The notes below the pieces were generated by a model. It was not told the DNA's origin. It searched no databases and worked only from the letters and a program-made list of their open reading frames with translations. This document shows positions 25,360-34,559 of a stretch of DNA of 64,000 nucleotides, one piece after another (position 1 is the first letter of the stretch; the number at the start of each line of letters is the position of its first letter). This stretch comes from Acinetobacter marinus (GTDB lineage Bacteria > Pseudomonadota > Gammaproteobacteria > Pseudomonadales > Moraxellaceae). The stretch lies in assembly GCF_900096915.1 (NCBI RefSeq), contig NZ_FMYK01000011.1, positions 1-64,000 on the forward strand. The letters run 5' to 3'. A program made the position numbers and the translations under genes.

Positions 25360-26051
25360 TGCTTGTGTTAAGTCCTGAAGAAATCAGCCTACTGCAACTG
25401 TCCTGTAAAGTTGCAGTAGCTTGTCTTTTGCTGAATATTATTCCTGCATTATTCTTCGGTTGGCTATTGGCACGCAAAGAGTTTTTGGGGAAATCCCTAT
25501 TAGAAACATTGATCTTTCTACCTTTAGTCCTGCCGCCTGTTGTGCCGGGTTATTTGTTGCTCCAGCTATTTGGTAATAATGGCGTGATCGGCAAATATTT
25601 TAGTTACTTGGGATTCGAGTTGGCGTTTAACTGGAAAGGGGCGGTACTCGCTTCGGCAGTGATGGGCTTTCCGTTGTTGGTACAGTCGATTCGCCTTGCC
25701 ATTGAATTGGTTGATCGTCGTTTAGAAATCGCTGCCATGACTTTGGGTGCATCTCGATTTGCTACTTTTCGGCAGATCACCTTGCCATTGGCGAGTAGTG
25801 GGATTTTAGTTGGGTTAATTCTGTGTTTTTGTCGCAGTTTAGGCGAGTTCGGTGCGACCATTAGCTTTGTCGGCAATATCGCCGAAGAAACCCGCACCTT
25901 ACCGCTTGCGATGTATAGCCTGATGCAACAGCCGAATAGCGAAGATGCTTTAAATCGCTTAATTATCATGTCCTTAGCGATTGCATTTCTGGCGCTATGG
26001 TTTGCACAATGGTTTCAACGTCGGCAAAAACGGCTTCGAGGTGTGCAATGA
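25359..26051 (+). CDS. modB: Molybdate ABC transporter permease
   Basis: 230 residues, five to six membrane helices. The EAA-loop that docks the ATPase is visible as EIAAMTLGASRFATFRQITLPLASSGI near residue 125. It forms the membrane channel for molybdate. It overlaps modA by one base and modC by four (ATGA), so the three are translationally coupled. Confidence 0.95.
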   Translation: MLVLSPEEISLLQLSCKVAVACLLLNIIPALFFGWLLARKEFLGKSLLETLIFLPLVLPPVVPGYLLLQLFGNNGVIGKYFSYLGFELAFNWKGAVLASAVMGFPLLVQSIRLAIELVDRRLEIAAMTLGASRFATFRQITLPLASSGILVGLILCFCRSLGEFGATISFVGNIAEETRTLPLAMYSLMQQPNSEDALNRLIIMSLAIAFLALWFAQWFQRRQKRLRGVQ

Positions 26052-26701
26052 CTGACACGATGAATCAGCAAAAGTCATCTGTGATAGACATTGATATTGC
26101 ATTATCTTTGGGGCAATTTCAGCTTGAGGCGCAGTATCAGACCGAGCAACAAGTATTGGGATTGTTTGGCGCATCGGGCTCTGGAAAAACCTCAATTTTG
26201 CATAGCGTGGCAGGCATTGTCACACCGCAAAAAGGTCGGATTCACATTCAGGAGCAGTGCTTTTTTGATGCGAGTCAAAAGATCAATCAATCGGTGCAAC
26301 AGCGCCGTGTCGGTTTGGTGTTTCAAGATGCTCAGCTCTTTCCACATTTCTCGGTGAAAAAGAATTTATTGTTTGGGTTTCAGCATATTGAATCGTCACA
26401 GCGACATTTTCAGTTGGATCAAGTGGTGGAGTTACTCAAGTTGGCGCATCTACTAGATCGTATGCCGATCAAGCTCTCAGGCGGTGAAAAGCAACGTGTT
26501 GCGTTAGGACGTGCGTTATTGTATTCACCGAAAATTTTGCTCTTAGATGAGCCATTGTCTGCGCTAGATACGACACATAAACAGGAAATTATTCCGTTCT
26601 TTCAGCAGATACGAGATCAGACCAATATTCCGATGCTCTATGTCAGTCATGATATAGATGAAATTAAGCAACTGACTGATGAAGTGTGGTGTTTGACTTA
26701 A
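26048..26701 (+). CDS. modC: Molybdate ABC transporter ATP-binding protein
   Basis: 217 residues. Walker A GASGSGKTS, Q-loop VFQDAQLFPH, signature LSGGEKQRVALGRAL and Walker B ILLLDEPLSALD with the switch His (SHDIDEIKQL). E. coli ModC is about 350 residues because it carries a C-terminal TOBE domain; this one ends right after the ATPase core, so the molybdate-sensing TOBE part is absent. Four bases separate it from the convergent HEPN-like gene. Confidence 0.94.
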   Translation: MTDTMNQQKSSVIDIDIALSLGQFQLEAQYQTEQQVLGLFGASGSGKTSILHSVAGIVTPQKGRIHIQEQCFFDASQKINQSVQQRRVGLVFQDAQLFPHFSVKKNLLFGFQHIESSQRHFQLDQVVELLKLAHLLDRMPIKLSGGEKQRVALGRALLYSPKILLLDEPLSALDTTHKQEIIPFFQQIRDQTNIPMLYVSHDIDEIKQLTDEVWCLT

Positions 26702-26705
26702 TTTG

Positions 26706-27290
26706 TTAGTTGGATCGATCTTCTTTTTTTCTTAACTCTTCATTGGTAATCTCGACCATGTAATTCATTGGCATCATGATAAATGATAGAACTTCATCGT
26801 AGTCTAACTCATTCGGATCGACATTAGATAACTCAGGATTTATTGTCACTTCAAACTCAACAAACCACCATTTTTGTATTTTGAAATATAAATCACGAAT
26901 TTGACCAATATATTCTGTTTTCGTTCTTTTTCCACTATCGGAGATCATTTTAGACAATTCATGTGCTAGTTCATTGCGATGAATCTTAAAATTTTTGACG
27001 CTTTGGATATCATCTTTAGAAATAACCCCATTTTTTTCTAACCAGATCAAAGAAGCGATAATGATATCTTTTCGATAGAGTTCGCGTACTTGAGTTTCGT
27101 ATTTTGTATCAAGAGTTAAGCCATTTTCATTAAATCCATTGGTATAAAAATCTTTAATTTTCTGAATGATACTTTCAATTAATAAATCGTATGCGGTTAA
27201 ATATAATGACGCAGAGATAAGTTGGAACTTAACTTCATCAGGATCTAAAAATTTCATCCAATCTTTATAAATCTTTTGCTTATCTGTCAT
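26706..27290 (-). CDS. HEPN-like protein of unknown function, coupled to modE
   Basis: 194 residues from ATG 27290, whose ATGA overlaps the modE stop. The protein is all-helical by composition and has RNELAH (R105-x4-H110), the R-x4-6-H signature of HEPN-fold RNases and toxins or antitoxins. No other family was recognised. The gene is clearly more AT-rich than modE and modC (AAAATTTTTGACG-type codons), suggesting recent acquisition. Without a paired MNT-type nucleotidyltransferase it may be a solitary HEPN domain. HEPN assignment rests mainly on one motif. Confidence 0.6.
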   Translation of the reverse strand: MTDKQKIYKDWMKFLDPDEVKFQLISASLYLTAYDLLIESIIQKIKDFYTNGFNENGLTLDTKYETQVRELYRKDIIIASLIWLEKNGVISKDDIQSVKNFKIHRNELAHELSKMISDSGKRTKTEYIGQIRDLYFKIQKWWFVEFEVTINPELSNVDPNELDYDEVLSFIMMPMNYMVEITNEELRKKEDRSN

Positions 27291-27649
27291 TTTGAACTTG
27301 AACAAACTAATTGCGAAAACTCTACCATTTCACTTTCAATACTTTGCTTCGCAATCGCCTGCATCTGCCGATATTTCTCCACGATTTCCAGACCAAACGC
27401 TGTGACTTGTGCGCCGCCGCCATGCGAGCCACCTGTTTGCGTACTGACCAATGGCGAGATGAAATTTCGATTCATAGTATCGACCAACTGCCAAGCACGA
27501 CGGTAGCTCATATTCATCTGCTTGGCGGCTTTGGAGATTGAACCTGTGGCGTGAATGGCTAGAAGTAACTCGGCTTTCCCTGGACCAAAAGCAATCTCAG
27601 CATCATTATAGATGCGAAGTTTGAGGCTGAGATGCGCTGATTGAGTCAT
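27287..27649 (-). CDS. modE: ModE-type molybdate-responsive regulator, DNA-binding domain only
   Basis: 120 residues with the LysR-like winged helix of ModE: LLLAIHATGSISKAAKQM, NMSYRRAWQLVDTMN and GGSHGGGAQVTAFG. Full-length E. coli ModE (about 260 residues) adds two C-terminal MOP/TOBE molybdate-binding domains; these are missing, so metal sensing must come from elsewhere or from a separate protein. It lies 12 bases after nadC and overlaps the next gene by 4 bases. Confidence 0.88.
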   Translation of the reverse strand: MTQSAHLSLKLRIYNDAEIAFGPGKAELLLAIHATGSISKAAKQMNMSYRRAWQLVDTMNRNFISPLVSTQTGGSHGGGAQVTAFGLEIVEKYRQMQAIAKQSIESEMVEFSQLVCSSSK

Positions 27650-27661
27650 CGGAATGAAATT

Positions 27662-28504
27662 TTATTTGACGAAACGCATTGATAAATCAATGGCTTGTAC
27701 ATCTTTAGTCAGTGCGCCCATCGAAATATAGTCTACACCAGTCGAAGCCACTTCACGCAAGCGTTCAACGGTAATGTTGCCCGACGCTTCAAGTTTGCAA
27801 CGTCCATCGACCAGTTTTACTGCATCGATCATTTCTTGCTGACTAAAATTATCCAGCATCACAATATCCGCACCTGCCTCGAGTGCTTGCTGTAACTCAT
27901 CAAAACTTTCGACTTCGACTTCGACAGGCTTATTTGGTGCGATTTGATGCGCTTGGTCGATTGCTTGGGCGATACCGCCTGCCGCCATGATGTGATTTTC
28001 TTTGATCAAAAATGCGTCGAATAATCCAATACGATGATTTTGACCACCACCCATGGCTACAGCATATTTTTGAGCAATACGTAAGCCCGGTAAGGTTTTG
28101 CGAGTATCCAAAATTTTAGTATTTAAGCCATCAAGCAATTTCACATACCCGTTCACTTTGGTCGCTACCGCAGATAAAGTCTGAACAAAATTCAGCGCAG
28201 GGCGTTCACCTGTCAGCAGGCTACGTGCGTTACCTTTTAGTTCTAAAAAGGCGTCATTAGCGAGGACAGTATCGCCATCATTTTTTAGCCAAATCACTTC
28301 AACAGTTGGATCAAGCTGCGCAAAAATTGCATCGACCCACGGACGACCTGCAAGCACCATATCTTCCCGAGTAATCACCCGTGCATGGGCAATCTCGTCT
28401 GCAGGCGTAAGCTGTGCGGTAATGTCGCCATCGCCAATATCTTCTGCAAGGGCATGTTGGACATTGATTTGGATCGCTTGCTCAAGCATCGTTGACGAAA
28501 TCAT
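27662..28504 (-). CDS. nadC: Nicotinate-nucleotide diphosphorylase (quinolinate phosphoribosyltransferase)
   Basis: 280 residues. LDTRKTLPGLRIAQKYAV, GGGQNHRIGLFDAFLIKENH, VEVEVESFDELQQAL and VMLDNF are the conserved NadC motifs. It decarboxylates quinolinate to nicotinate mononucleotide in NAD synthesis. ATG 28504 or 28489 are both possible starts; neither has a strong ribosome binding site. Confidence 0.96.
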   Translation of the reverse strand: MISSTMLEQAIQINVQHALAEDIGDGDITAQLTPADEIAHARVITREDMVLAGRPWVDAIFAQLDPTVEVIWLKNDGDTVLANDAFLELKGNARSLLTGERPALNFVQTLSAVATKVNGYVKLLDGLNTKILDTRKTLPGLRIAQKYAVAMGGGQNHRIGLFDAFLIKENHIMAAGGIAQAIDQAHQIAPNKPVEVEVESFDELQQALEAGADIVMLDNFSQQEMIDAVKLVDGRCKLEASGNITVERLREVASTGVDYISMGALTKDVQAIDLSMRFVK

Positions 28505-28687
28505 GGTGTACTCAAAAAGGGATGATGAAAATTGAGACTGATTATAGCGGATTTTTTGTGATGGCTGATATGCCCTGTATGACTTACTGAAAAATAATCA
28601 ATGCAGAAAAAGATTTACACAGCGCACGTGCAACAACTCAAGTAATATAATGCGTATGACATCAGATTCAATAAAATTTTGCGCATC

Positions 28688-29251
28688 ATGACTGAACTAA
28701 AAATTGAACAAGGACGATTAAATATCGCTCGGCAGATCGCTTCACCGAATTTTAATGCACGTCCTGAGCAGACTGAGATTCGTCTAGTGGTGATTCATAA
28801 TATCAGTTTGCCACCATCGCAGTTTGGTGGCGGTTATATCGAGCAATTTTTTCAAAATCAACTCGATCATAGCAAGCATCCTTATTTTGAAACCATTCGA
28901 GGGATGCAAGTTTCAGCGCATTTGCTGATTTTGCGCACTGGGGAAATTTTACAGTTCGTCAATTTTAACGATCGAGCGTGGCACGCAGGACGTTCGAGCT
29001 ATCTTGGGCAAGTGGAATGTAATGATTATTCCATCGGCATCGAGCTTGAGGGCAGTGATGATTTACCTTTTGAAGAGGTGCAATATCAGCAATTGAGCCA
29101 AGTCATTGTTGCACTAGAATCTGCTTATCCAAAAACCAAACAGCATCTTGCAGGACATTCGGATATTGCGCCGCAACGTAAAACAGATCCCGGTGATTTT
29201 TTTGATTGGCAAAAACTACGTCGGCTTTTACAGCAGACACGCGCTACATAA
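28688..29251 (+). CDS. ampD: 1,6-anhydro-N-acetylmuramyl-L-alanine amidase AmpD
   Basis: 187 residues. VVIHNISLPPSQFGGGYIEQFF, VSAHLLILRTGEI, DRAWHAGRSSY and AGHSDIAPQRKTDPGDFFDW are the AmpD amidase_2 motifs, with zinc ligands His, His and Asp. It cleaves anhydro-muropeptides in the cytoplasm during wall recycling and thereby controls AmpC induction in species with AmpR. An in-frame TTG three codons upstream is possible. Confidence 0.95.
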   Translation: MTELKIEQGRLNIARQIASPNFNARPEQTEIRLVVIHNISLPPSQFGGGYIEQFFQNQLDHSKHPYFETIRGMQVSAHLLILRTGEILQFVNFNDRAWHAGRSSYLGQVECNDYSIGIELEGSDDLPFEEVQYQQLSQVIVALESAYPKTKQHLAGHSDIAPQRKTDPGDFFDWQKLRRLLQQTRAT

Positions 29252-29336
29252 AATCATTGGATTTACATGGTCTAGCGCATGCAAATGCTAAAAATTCCTC
29301 TACAATAAGCACTTTTGTGATTTGGGATAAAAAACC

Positions 29337-30884
29337 ATGGCGCTATGGCGATCGACCGTCATTGTCAGTGCGATGACCATGTTGTCACGCATCTTAGGCT
29401 TGGTACGAGATATGGTCTTGCTCAATGTATTTGGCGCAGGCAAAGACTTCGATACCTTCGTGGTGGCGTTCCGCATTCCCAATTTTTTCAGGCGACTGTT
29501 TGCCGAAGGGGCATTTTCCCAAGCCTTTATTCCCGTACTTACAGAGTATAAAACTTCAAAAACACACGAAGAAGTGCAAATCTTAGTTAGTCGTGTATTT
29601 GGCGGTTTATTGCTGATCATGAGTTTGCTCACCGTCATTGCGATGGTGGCAGCACCTGCGATTTTATATGCCTATGCAGGTGGTTTTGCCGATGATCCTG
29701 AGAAATTTGCACAGCTGATTGATCTATTTCGCCTGACCTTTCCGTACCTGCTATTTATGTCGTTGACGGCATTTGCCAGTAGTATTTTGAATAGTTACGG
29801 TTCATTTACCACGCCTGCGTTTGCGCCTGTCTTGCTCAATCTCAGTATGATTTTGGCGGCATTATTTTTAGCGCCAAAAATGTATCCTGATCCTGCAATC
29901 ATGTCGCTGGGTTGGGGGGTGTTGATCGCTGGTGTGCTACAACTAGCCTTACAACTTCCCGAATTATGGCGTAAAAAATTACTGATTCCACCGAAGCTCG
30001 ACTTCAAACATGAAGGCGTGCAACGCATCTTAAAATTGATGTTGCCTGCATTGTTTGGCGTGTCGGTGACGCAGATTAATTTATTGCTCAATACCTTTTG
30101 GGCGTCGCATATGCAAGATGGTTCGGTGTCGTGGCTGTATACCGCAGAGCGGATGACCGAGTTACCATTGGGCTTGATTGGCGTGGCGATTGGTACGGTG
30201 ATTTTACCGTCGTTATCGAGCCGACATGCTGAGCAAGATGCGGAAAAATTTCGTGGGATGATTGATTGGGCTGCCAAAGTGATTATTTTGGTCGGTGTGC
30301 CCGCCAGTATTGCGCTCGGTATGCTGGCTACGCCGATCATTCAAACGCTGTTCCAACACGGTGAGTTTACCTTTCGAGATACCGAGATGACTGCTTTGGC
30401 ATTGCAATGTATGAGTGCAGGCGTGATTTCATTTATGCTGATCAAAGTCTTTGCGCCAGGCTTTTATGCACAACAAGATACCAAGACACCTGTGCGTATC
30501 GGCATGATTACCGTCTTTGCCAATATGCTGATTACCATTATTTTGCTCGGAATTTTTCATCTGATTGGCTGGCAGGCACAGCATATGGCACTGGCATTGG
30601 CATCATCAGGCTCGGCGTTGGTCAATGCAGGATTGCTCTATGTGGCATTGCATCGTCGTAATATTTATCGCTTCGAAGGGCACTGGAAGAAAACCATCGT
30701 ACAATTTGCCGTTGCCAATATTGCCATGATCATCGCTCTTTGGTTCGGTTTACAATGGTTTAATGGCGAGACTGGGGCGATCATTCGCATCGTATCGCTG
30801 ATTTTGCTCTGTGTTTTGGGTGCGGCGGTGTACGGCATTGCTTTGCTAGCAACTGGCTTTAGACCACGTCACTTACGCCCATAA
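29337..30884 (+). CDS. murJ: Lipid II flippase MurJ
   Basis: 515 residues with about 14 membrane helices. The start LWRSTVIVSAMTMLSRILGL, then RDMVLLNVFGAGKDFDTFVV and RIPNFFRRLFAEGAFSQAFI, is diagnostic of MurJ/MviN. It flips lipid-linked peptidoglycan precursor across the inner membrane and should be essential. It lies 85 bases downstream of ampD, a wall-recycling gene. Confidence 0.97.
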   Translation: MALWRSTVIVSAMTMLSRILGLVRDMVLLNVFGAGKDFDTFVVAFRIPNFFRRLFAEGAFSQAFIPVLTEYKTSKTHEEVQILVSRVFGGLLLIMSLLTVIAMVAAPAILYAYAGGFADDPEKFAQLIDLFRLTFPYLLFMSLTAFASSILNSYGSFTTPAFAPVLLNLSMILAALFLAPKMYPDPAIMSLGWGVLIAGVLQLALQLPELWRKKLLIPPKLDFKHEGVQRILKLMLPALFGVSVTQINLLLNTFWASHMQDGSVSWLYTAERMTELPLGLIGVAIGTVILPSLSSRHAEQDAEKFRGMIDWAAKVIILVGVPASIALGMLATPIIQTLFQHGEFTFRDTEMTALALQCMSAGVISFMLIKVFAPGFYAQQDTKTPVRIGMITVFANMLITIILLGIFHLIGWQAQHMALALASSGSALVNAGLLYVALHRRNIYRFEGHWKKTIVQFAVANIAMIIALWFGLQWFNGETGAIIRIVSLILLCVLGAAVYGIALLATGFRPRHLRP

Positions 30885-30918
30885 AGCGCAACATATTTCG
30901 CCGTATATCGCCCAATAA

Positions 30919-30943
30919 AAAAGCTGTCCTTGGACAGCTTTTT
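30919..30943. terminator. Bidirectional terminator between murJ and the DUF2147 gene
   Basis: AAGCTGTCC and GGACAGCTT pair with a TT loop, with A and T runs on either side, so it can stop both convergent transcripts. Confidence 0.85.
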
Positions 30944-30977
30944 GCATTTTATCTGGTGAAATGCTTGTTTGTTGAAA

Positions 30978-31412
30978 TTATTTCACACGATACCATGTTT
31001 GGTTACGACCGAGTGCAGCAACACCGATATAACCACGGACTTTCAATGTCTTACCATTGGCAGCCATTTCCGCATTCATTTTATAAGTTTTTCCTGACTT
31101 TGGATCAAGAATTGTCCCGCCAGTAAACTTATTACCTGAGTCTGATTTGAGGTTTTGTACAATGGTCAAACCTTCGATTGGCTTACCTTTGAGTGAACCA
31201 GAGCAAGCGTCACAGGTTTTCTTCGAGGTTGTATCAAGTTGTTTTGCGATCGAAGCAGTATATGAACCATTAGATTGCTTTTTGAATTCGACAATCGCTT
31301 TGGCTTTGCCTGATTCATCATCAATGGTTTTCCACTGGGTATTATTGAGATCTGCAGCAAAAGCTGAGGTTGCCAACAAACTTCCGAATGTAATTAGGGC
31401 TAGTTTTTTCAT
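30978..31412 (-). CDS. DUF2147 domain protein, secreted
   Basis: 144 residues. A signal peptide (LALITFGSLLATSAFAAD, cleavage after AFA) is followed by the DUF2147 pattern: WKTIDDESGKAKAIVEF, a Cys pair region (KKTCDACSG), GTILDPKSGKTYKMNAE and KVRGYIGVAALGRNQTWYR. The fold is a small beta-barrel with unknown function in the periplasm or outer membrane space. Confidence 0.85.
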   Translation of the reverse strand: MKKLALITFGSLLATSAFAADLNNTQWKTIDDESGKAKAIVEFKKQSNGSYTASIAKQLDTTSKKTCDACSGSLKGKPIEGLTIVQNLKSDSGNKFTGGTILDPKSGKTYKMNAEMAANGKTLKVRGYIGVAALGRNQTWYRVK

Positions 31413-31554
31413 TTATTGCGTCCTTCCTTAAAGGGGTTTGTCCTACATCATCCACGATAAAACATTAACGAATTTCTATTATGATTGTTTCGTTTATGCG
31501 TGTAATTTTATATGCTTATTTTGTGAATATCTAGCCACATTATGGAAAAATAAT

Positions 31555-32466
31555 ATGCCTGCTCCACAACAACTCAAATATTTTGTGATCGAAAAAGCCT
31601 TGAGAACACTGGTTCACTTTCCGAGTCGACAAGGGCTATCGGCACAGACACTGCGCATGATTTTAGCCAAGGCGACTAAATTATTCCCAGTAGATCAACG
31701 GCTTGCATTTCGAGAAATCAGTTTAGCAGGCATGCGCTGTGAAGAAATTCGTCACCGTAAAGCGCCCGCAACGCAGTTGATTTTTCATATTCATGGTGGT
31801 GCATTTTTTTTAGGTGGACTGGACAGTCACCGTGGCTTGATGTGTGATTTGGTGCGTGCGACAGGGGCACAAGTGATTCATCTGGACTATCCATTAGCGC
31901 CAGAATTTGCCTTTCCACATGCATTGGATGCACTGCAAGCTGCTTATTTGGAGGCGTTAGAGCAGGGCATTGCAGCGAAAAATATTACACTTTCTGGAGA
32001 CTCCTGCGGTGCCAATTTGGCGTTGGCATTGTGTTTAAAATTGCGGGATGAAAAGCAACCTTTACCGAATGGCTTGATTTTATTATCACCGTGGCTAGAT
32101 CTGTCGCTTGGCGGCGCATCGATCGTGCGCAATGCCAAACATGATGCGTTGTTGTCTGAGCAATTGCTTCGAGATGGCATCAAATATTATTTGGATGATC
32201 AAGCCAGCGTTGATGAACCTTATGTTTCGCCATTATTTGCCAATCTTAAAGGCTTGCCTGAAATGTTAATCCATGTCGGCAGTAAAGAGATATTACTGGA
32301 TGATGCCAAACGCTTAAAGCAGGCGGCAGACGATGCGGATGTGGACTGTACCCTGACGATTTACCCTGGCATGTGGCATAACTTTCATATGTTTAGCCAT
32401 TGGGTCGATACCGCAAAACGTGCGCTACGTGATATTGCCAAGTTTGTCGATCACATTGATCGTTAA
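31555..32466 (+). CDS. Alpha/beta hydrolase of the hormone-sensitive lipase family
   Basis: 303 residues from ATG 31555. HIHGGAFFLGG is the HGG oxyanion-hole motif, LSGDSCGAN carries the catalytic Ser in a GDSxG setting, and a later Asp (SKEILLDDAKRL) and His (GMWHNFHMF) complete the triad. Family members hydrolyse short to medium acyl esters in the cytoplasm. The substrate is unknown. A longer frame opens at 31438 but lacks a convincing ribosome binding site. Confidence 0.88.
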   Translation: MPAPQQLKYFVIEKALRTLVHFPSRQGLSAQTLRMILAKATKLFPVDQRLAFREISLAGMRCEEIRHRKAPATQLIFHIHGGAFFLGGLDSHRGLMCDLVRATGAQVIHLDYPLAPEFAFPHALDALQAAYLEALEQGIAAKNITLSGDSCGANLALALCLKLRDEKQPLPNGLILLSPWLDLSLGGASIVRNAKHDALLSEQLLRDGIKYYLDDQASVDEPYVSPLFANLKGLPEMLIHVGSKEILLDDAKRLKQAADDADVDCTLTIYPGMWHNFHMFSHWVDTAKRALRDIAKFVDHIDR

Positions 32467-32519
32467 AAATGCGCATTTTTGTGCGTTTCACGTGGAACAT
32501 GAAAAATCATAATTCAGAT

Positions 32520-33458
32520 TTACGTCCACCAATAGCGCAAAATATGAAAATAGATCGGCGCAGAAAAGCAAATCGAATCGAGCCGATCGAGCATACCACC
32601 ATGCCCTTGGATGAGGTGTCCCCAGTCTTTGACGCCTCGATCCCGTTTGATCGCCGACATCACCAAACCACCAAAGAAGCCAAAGACACAGACAATAAAG
32701 CCAATCACAGCGGCTTGCCAGAGGTTAAATGGTGTCAACCAATGCATTGCCACACCGAGTAAGGTCGCAAGCAACATGCCACCAAATAAGCCTTCAATGG
32801 TTTTGGATGGGCTAAGTTTTGGTGCAACTAAATGTTTTCCAAGTAATTTTCCACAGACGTATTGCAATACATCGGAGCTTTGCACCACCAAAATTAACCA
32901 AATCGCCAACCAAATTTGTTCACCTTGGAACTGTGGAATGTTTATATTGACGATGGCAGGCACGTGTGAAATACAAAACACACAGATCATTAGTGCCCAT
33001 TGGATTTTGCTGGTACGTTCCAAAAAATTGGTGGTATCTTCTTGTTTTAATGTGCTAATTGGAATCAGTAAGAAGATATAGAGTGGAATAAAAATCGAAT
33101 ATAAACCATACCAATCGATGTGAATCAGATAATATTGATAGGGAATGACAAAATAAAAAGCGATCAATAGCGCCCAATAATCACCCCGCCGAGTCGGTAA
33201 TAACGTAATAAATTCCCGCAGTGCAAACAATGAAATCAGCGCAAATAAAATAATCAGTGCGGTATGACCCAACAGAATCGCCACACCGAGCACGATCAGC
33301 ATCACCCACCACGCATTAATCCGTGCATTGAGGTTGTCAATGACGGCATGTGGCTGATAATTGACCCGTTGTTTGAGCAAGTGACCAATGGTGGACGCCA
33401 CACTCAGCAAGATGGTGATAAAGATAAACAGCAGTGCGGTCAGATGGGTGTTACTCAT
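32520..33458 (-). CDS. CdsA-like phosphatidate cytidylyltransferase
   Basis: 312 residues, about eight membrane helices. The C-terminal signature is complete: LSPSKTIEGLFGG, then SAIKRDRGVKDWGHLIQGHG followed by GMLDRLDS. CdsA enzymes turn phosphatidic acid plus CTP into CDP-diacylglycerol. The start at 33458 comes one base after the acyltransferase stop. Last gene of a six-gene minus-strand lipid operon, so this is probably a second, specialised CdsA rather than the housekeeping one. Confidence 0.88.
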   Translation of the reverse strand: MSNTHLTALLFIFITILLSVASTIGHLLKQRVNYQPHAVIDNLNARINAWWVMLIVLGVAILLGHTALIILFALISLFALREFITLLPTRRGDYWALLIAFYFVIPYQYYLIHIDWYGLYSIFIPLYIFLLIPISTLKQEDTTNFLERTSKIQWALMICVFCISHVPAIVNINIPQFQGEQIWLAIWLILVVQSSDVLQYVCGKLLGKHLVAPKLSPSKTIEGLFGGMLLATLLGVAMHWLTPFNLWQAAVIGFIVCVFGFFGGLVMSAIKRDRGVKDWGHLIQGHGGMLDRLDSICFSAPIYFHILRYWWT

Positions 33459-33459
33459 G

Positions 33460-34122
33460 TTATTGATACTCCGCATCTTTTAAGGCTAATAATTGCTGTC
33501 GTGCTTGCGCTAAGAAGACCGATTTTTCACAATTTTGCGTATCGGTTAAGGGTTCACCAAAAGCAACCGTGGAGAGTAATGGCAAGGGAATCACCGCACC
33601 TTTGGGCATGACCCGATTGAGATTGGTGATCCATACAGGGATAATTTCTACCTCAGGAAATTGTTGGGACAGATGAAAGAGTCCACTTTTAAAGTCCAAC
33701 AACTCTTGATCTTCTTCGAGATTTCGAGTGCCTTCAGGGAAAAAAATAATCGACTGACCTTGTGTCAAAGCAGCTTTCACAGGGGCAAGCGGATCCTCAC
33801 CCTGTTCATGTTGACGGCTGATGATAATGCCGTGAAACACATCATGAATCAGAAATCGTTTCAGTGCGCTATGTTGCCAATAGTCCGATGCTGCCACAGG
33901 ATGAGTCTTTTCCCGAATCTGGGTCGGTAAGGATGACCACAGCAGGATAAAATCGATATGGCTATTGTGATTGGCATAATAGATGCGTTGTTTTTGCTCA
34001 GGCTGACAGCCTACCCAAAGACTGCGTGCGCCAGTCAATAAACGAGTCGAGCGACGTAAAATAAATGCCAAAAAATAGGTCAATCCTCGAAATAGACGAC
34101 TGGATTTATTTACACTTGGCAT
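33460..34122 (-). CDS. PlsC-type 1-acyl-glycerol-3-phosphate acyltransferase
   Basis: 220 residues. Block I NHNSHIDF (NHx4D) and block III FPEGTRN, plus a GIIISRQ segment, are the acyltransferase motifs. It would add an acyl chain to a lysophospholipid or related acceptor at the inner membrane. The start at 34122 lies inside the end of the upstream gene (13-base overlap) with GGTGGTG before it, so translation is coupled. Confidence 0.88.
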   Translation of the reverse strand: MPSVNKSSRLFRGLTYFLAFILRRSTRLLTGARSLWVGCQPEQKQRIYYANHNSHIDFILLWSSLPTQIREKTHPVAASDYWQHSALKRFLIHDVFHGIIISRQHEQGEDPLAPVKAALTQGQSIIFFPEGTRNLEEDQELLDFKSGLFHLSQQFPEVEIIPVWITNLNRVMPKGAVIPLPLLSTVAFGEPLTDTQNCEKSVFLAQARQQLLALKDAEYQ

Positions 34123-34559
34123 AGCACCACCCCAATGATCAGACCGATCAGATATAGCCACATCAACACCGCACTGCCAATAAAATACCGAAATAAACGC
34201 ATGATACCTGTGAAGCGATCATCCCAATTGCGCACATTGTGCGATGCTTTAACTAGCTTAAAAAATATAAGAGATTGATCAAGTTGCGTGGTGAATTCGG
34301 CTATGGATGTGCCTTGTTGCTGAGCATCTATGAGCTGAGCTAAAAGTCCCTGATCGAAGCAAAAACGCAGATAAAAATATAAATGAATCAGTAGGATAAA
34401 TATCGCAGGAATAATCCAAAGCAACACCTGATGCAACACAGCAATGATAAAAATTCCGCACCACGCCAGCACACAACTCAACAAAAAGGCGAGGCTACTT
34501 GTACTTAGCGCCAGCAAAGTCTGCGCTTGGAATAGAATGCGATCATTGTGCGGTTCCAT
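34110..34559 (-). CDS. Small membrane protein in the lipid operon
   Basis: 149 residues with an N-terminal hydrophobic pair of helices (about 18-60) and a C-terminal helix (LMWLYLIGLIIGVVLCQ). A polar middle part has SLIFFKLVKASHNVRNWDDR. No family recognised. It overlaps the PAP2-phosphatase gene by 17 bases and the acyltransferase gene by 13, which strongly ties it to the operon. Confidence 0.75.
   Translation of the reverse strand: MEPHNDRILFQAQTLLALSTSSLAFLLSCVLAWCGIFIIAVLHQVLLWIIPAIFILLIHLYFYLRFCFDQGLLAQLIDAQQQGTSIAEFTTQLDQSLIFFKLVKASHNVRNWDDRFTGIMRLFRYFIGSAVLMWLYLIGLIIGVVLCQV

Noticed and set aside
27276..27541. Plus-strand frames across modE
   Set aside because: They lie wholly opposite modE, which has clear ModE motifs on the minus strand.
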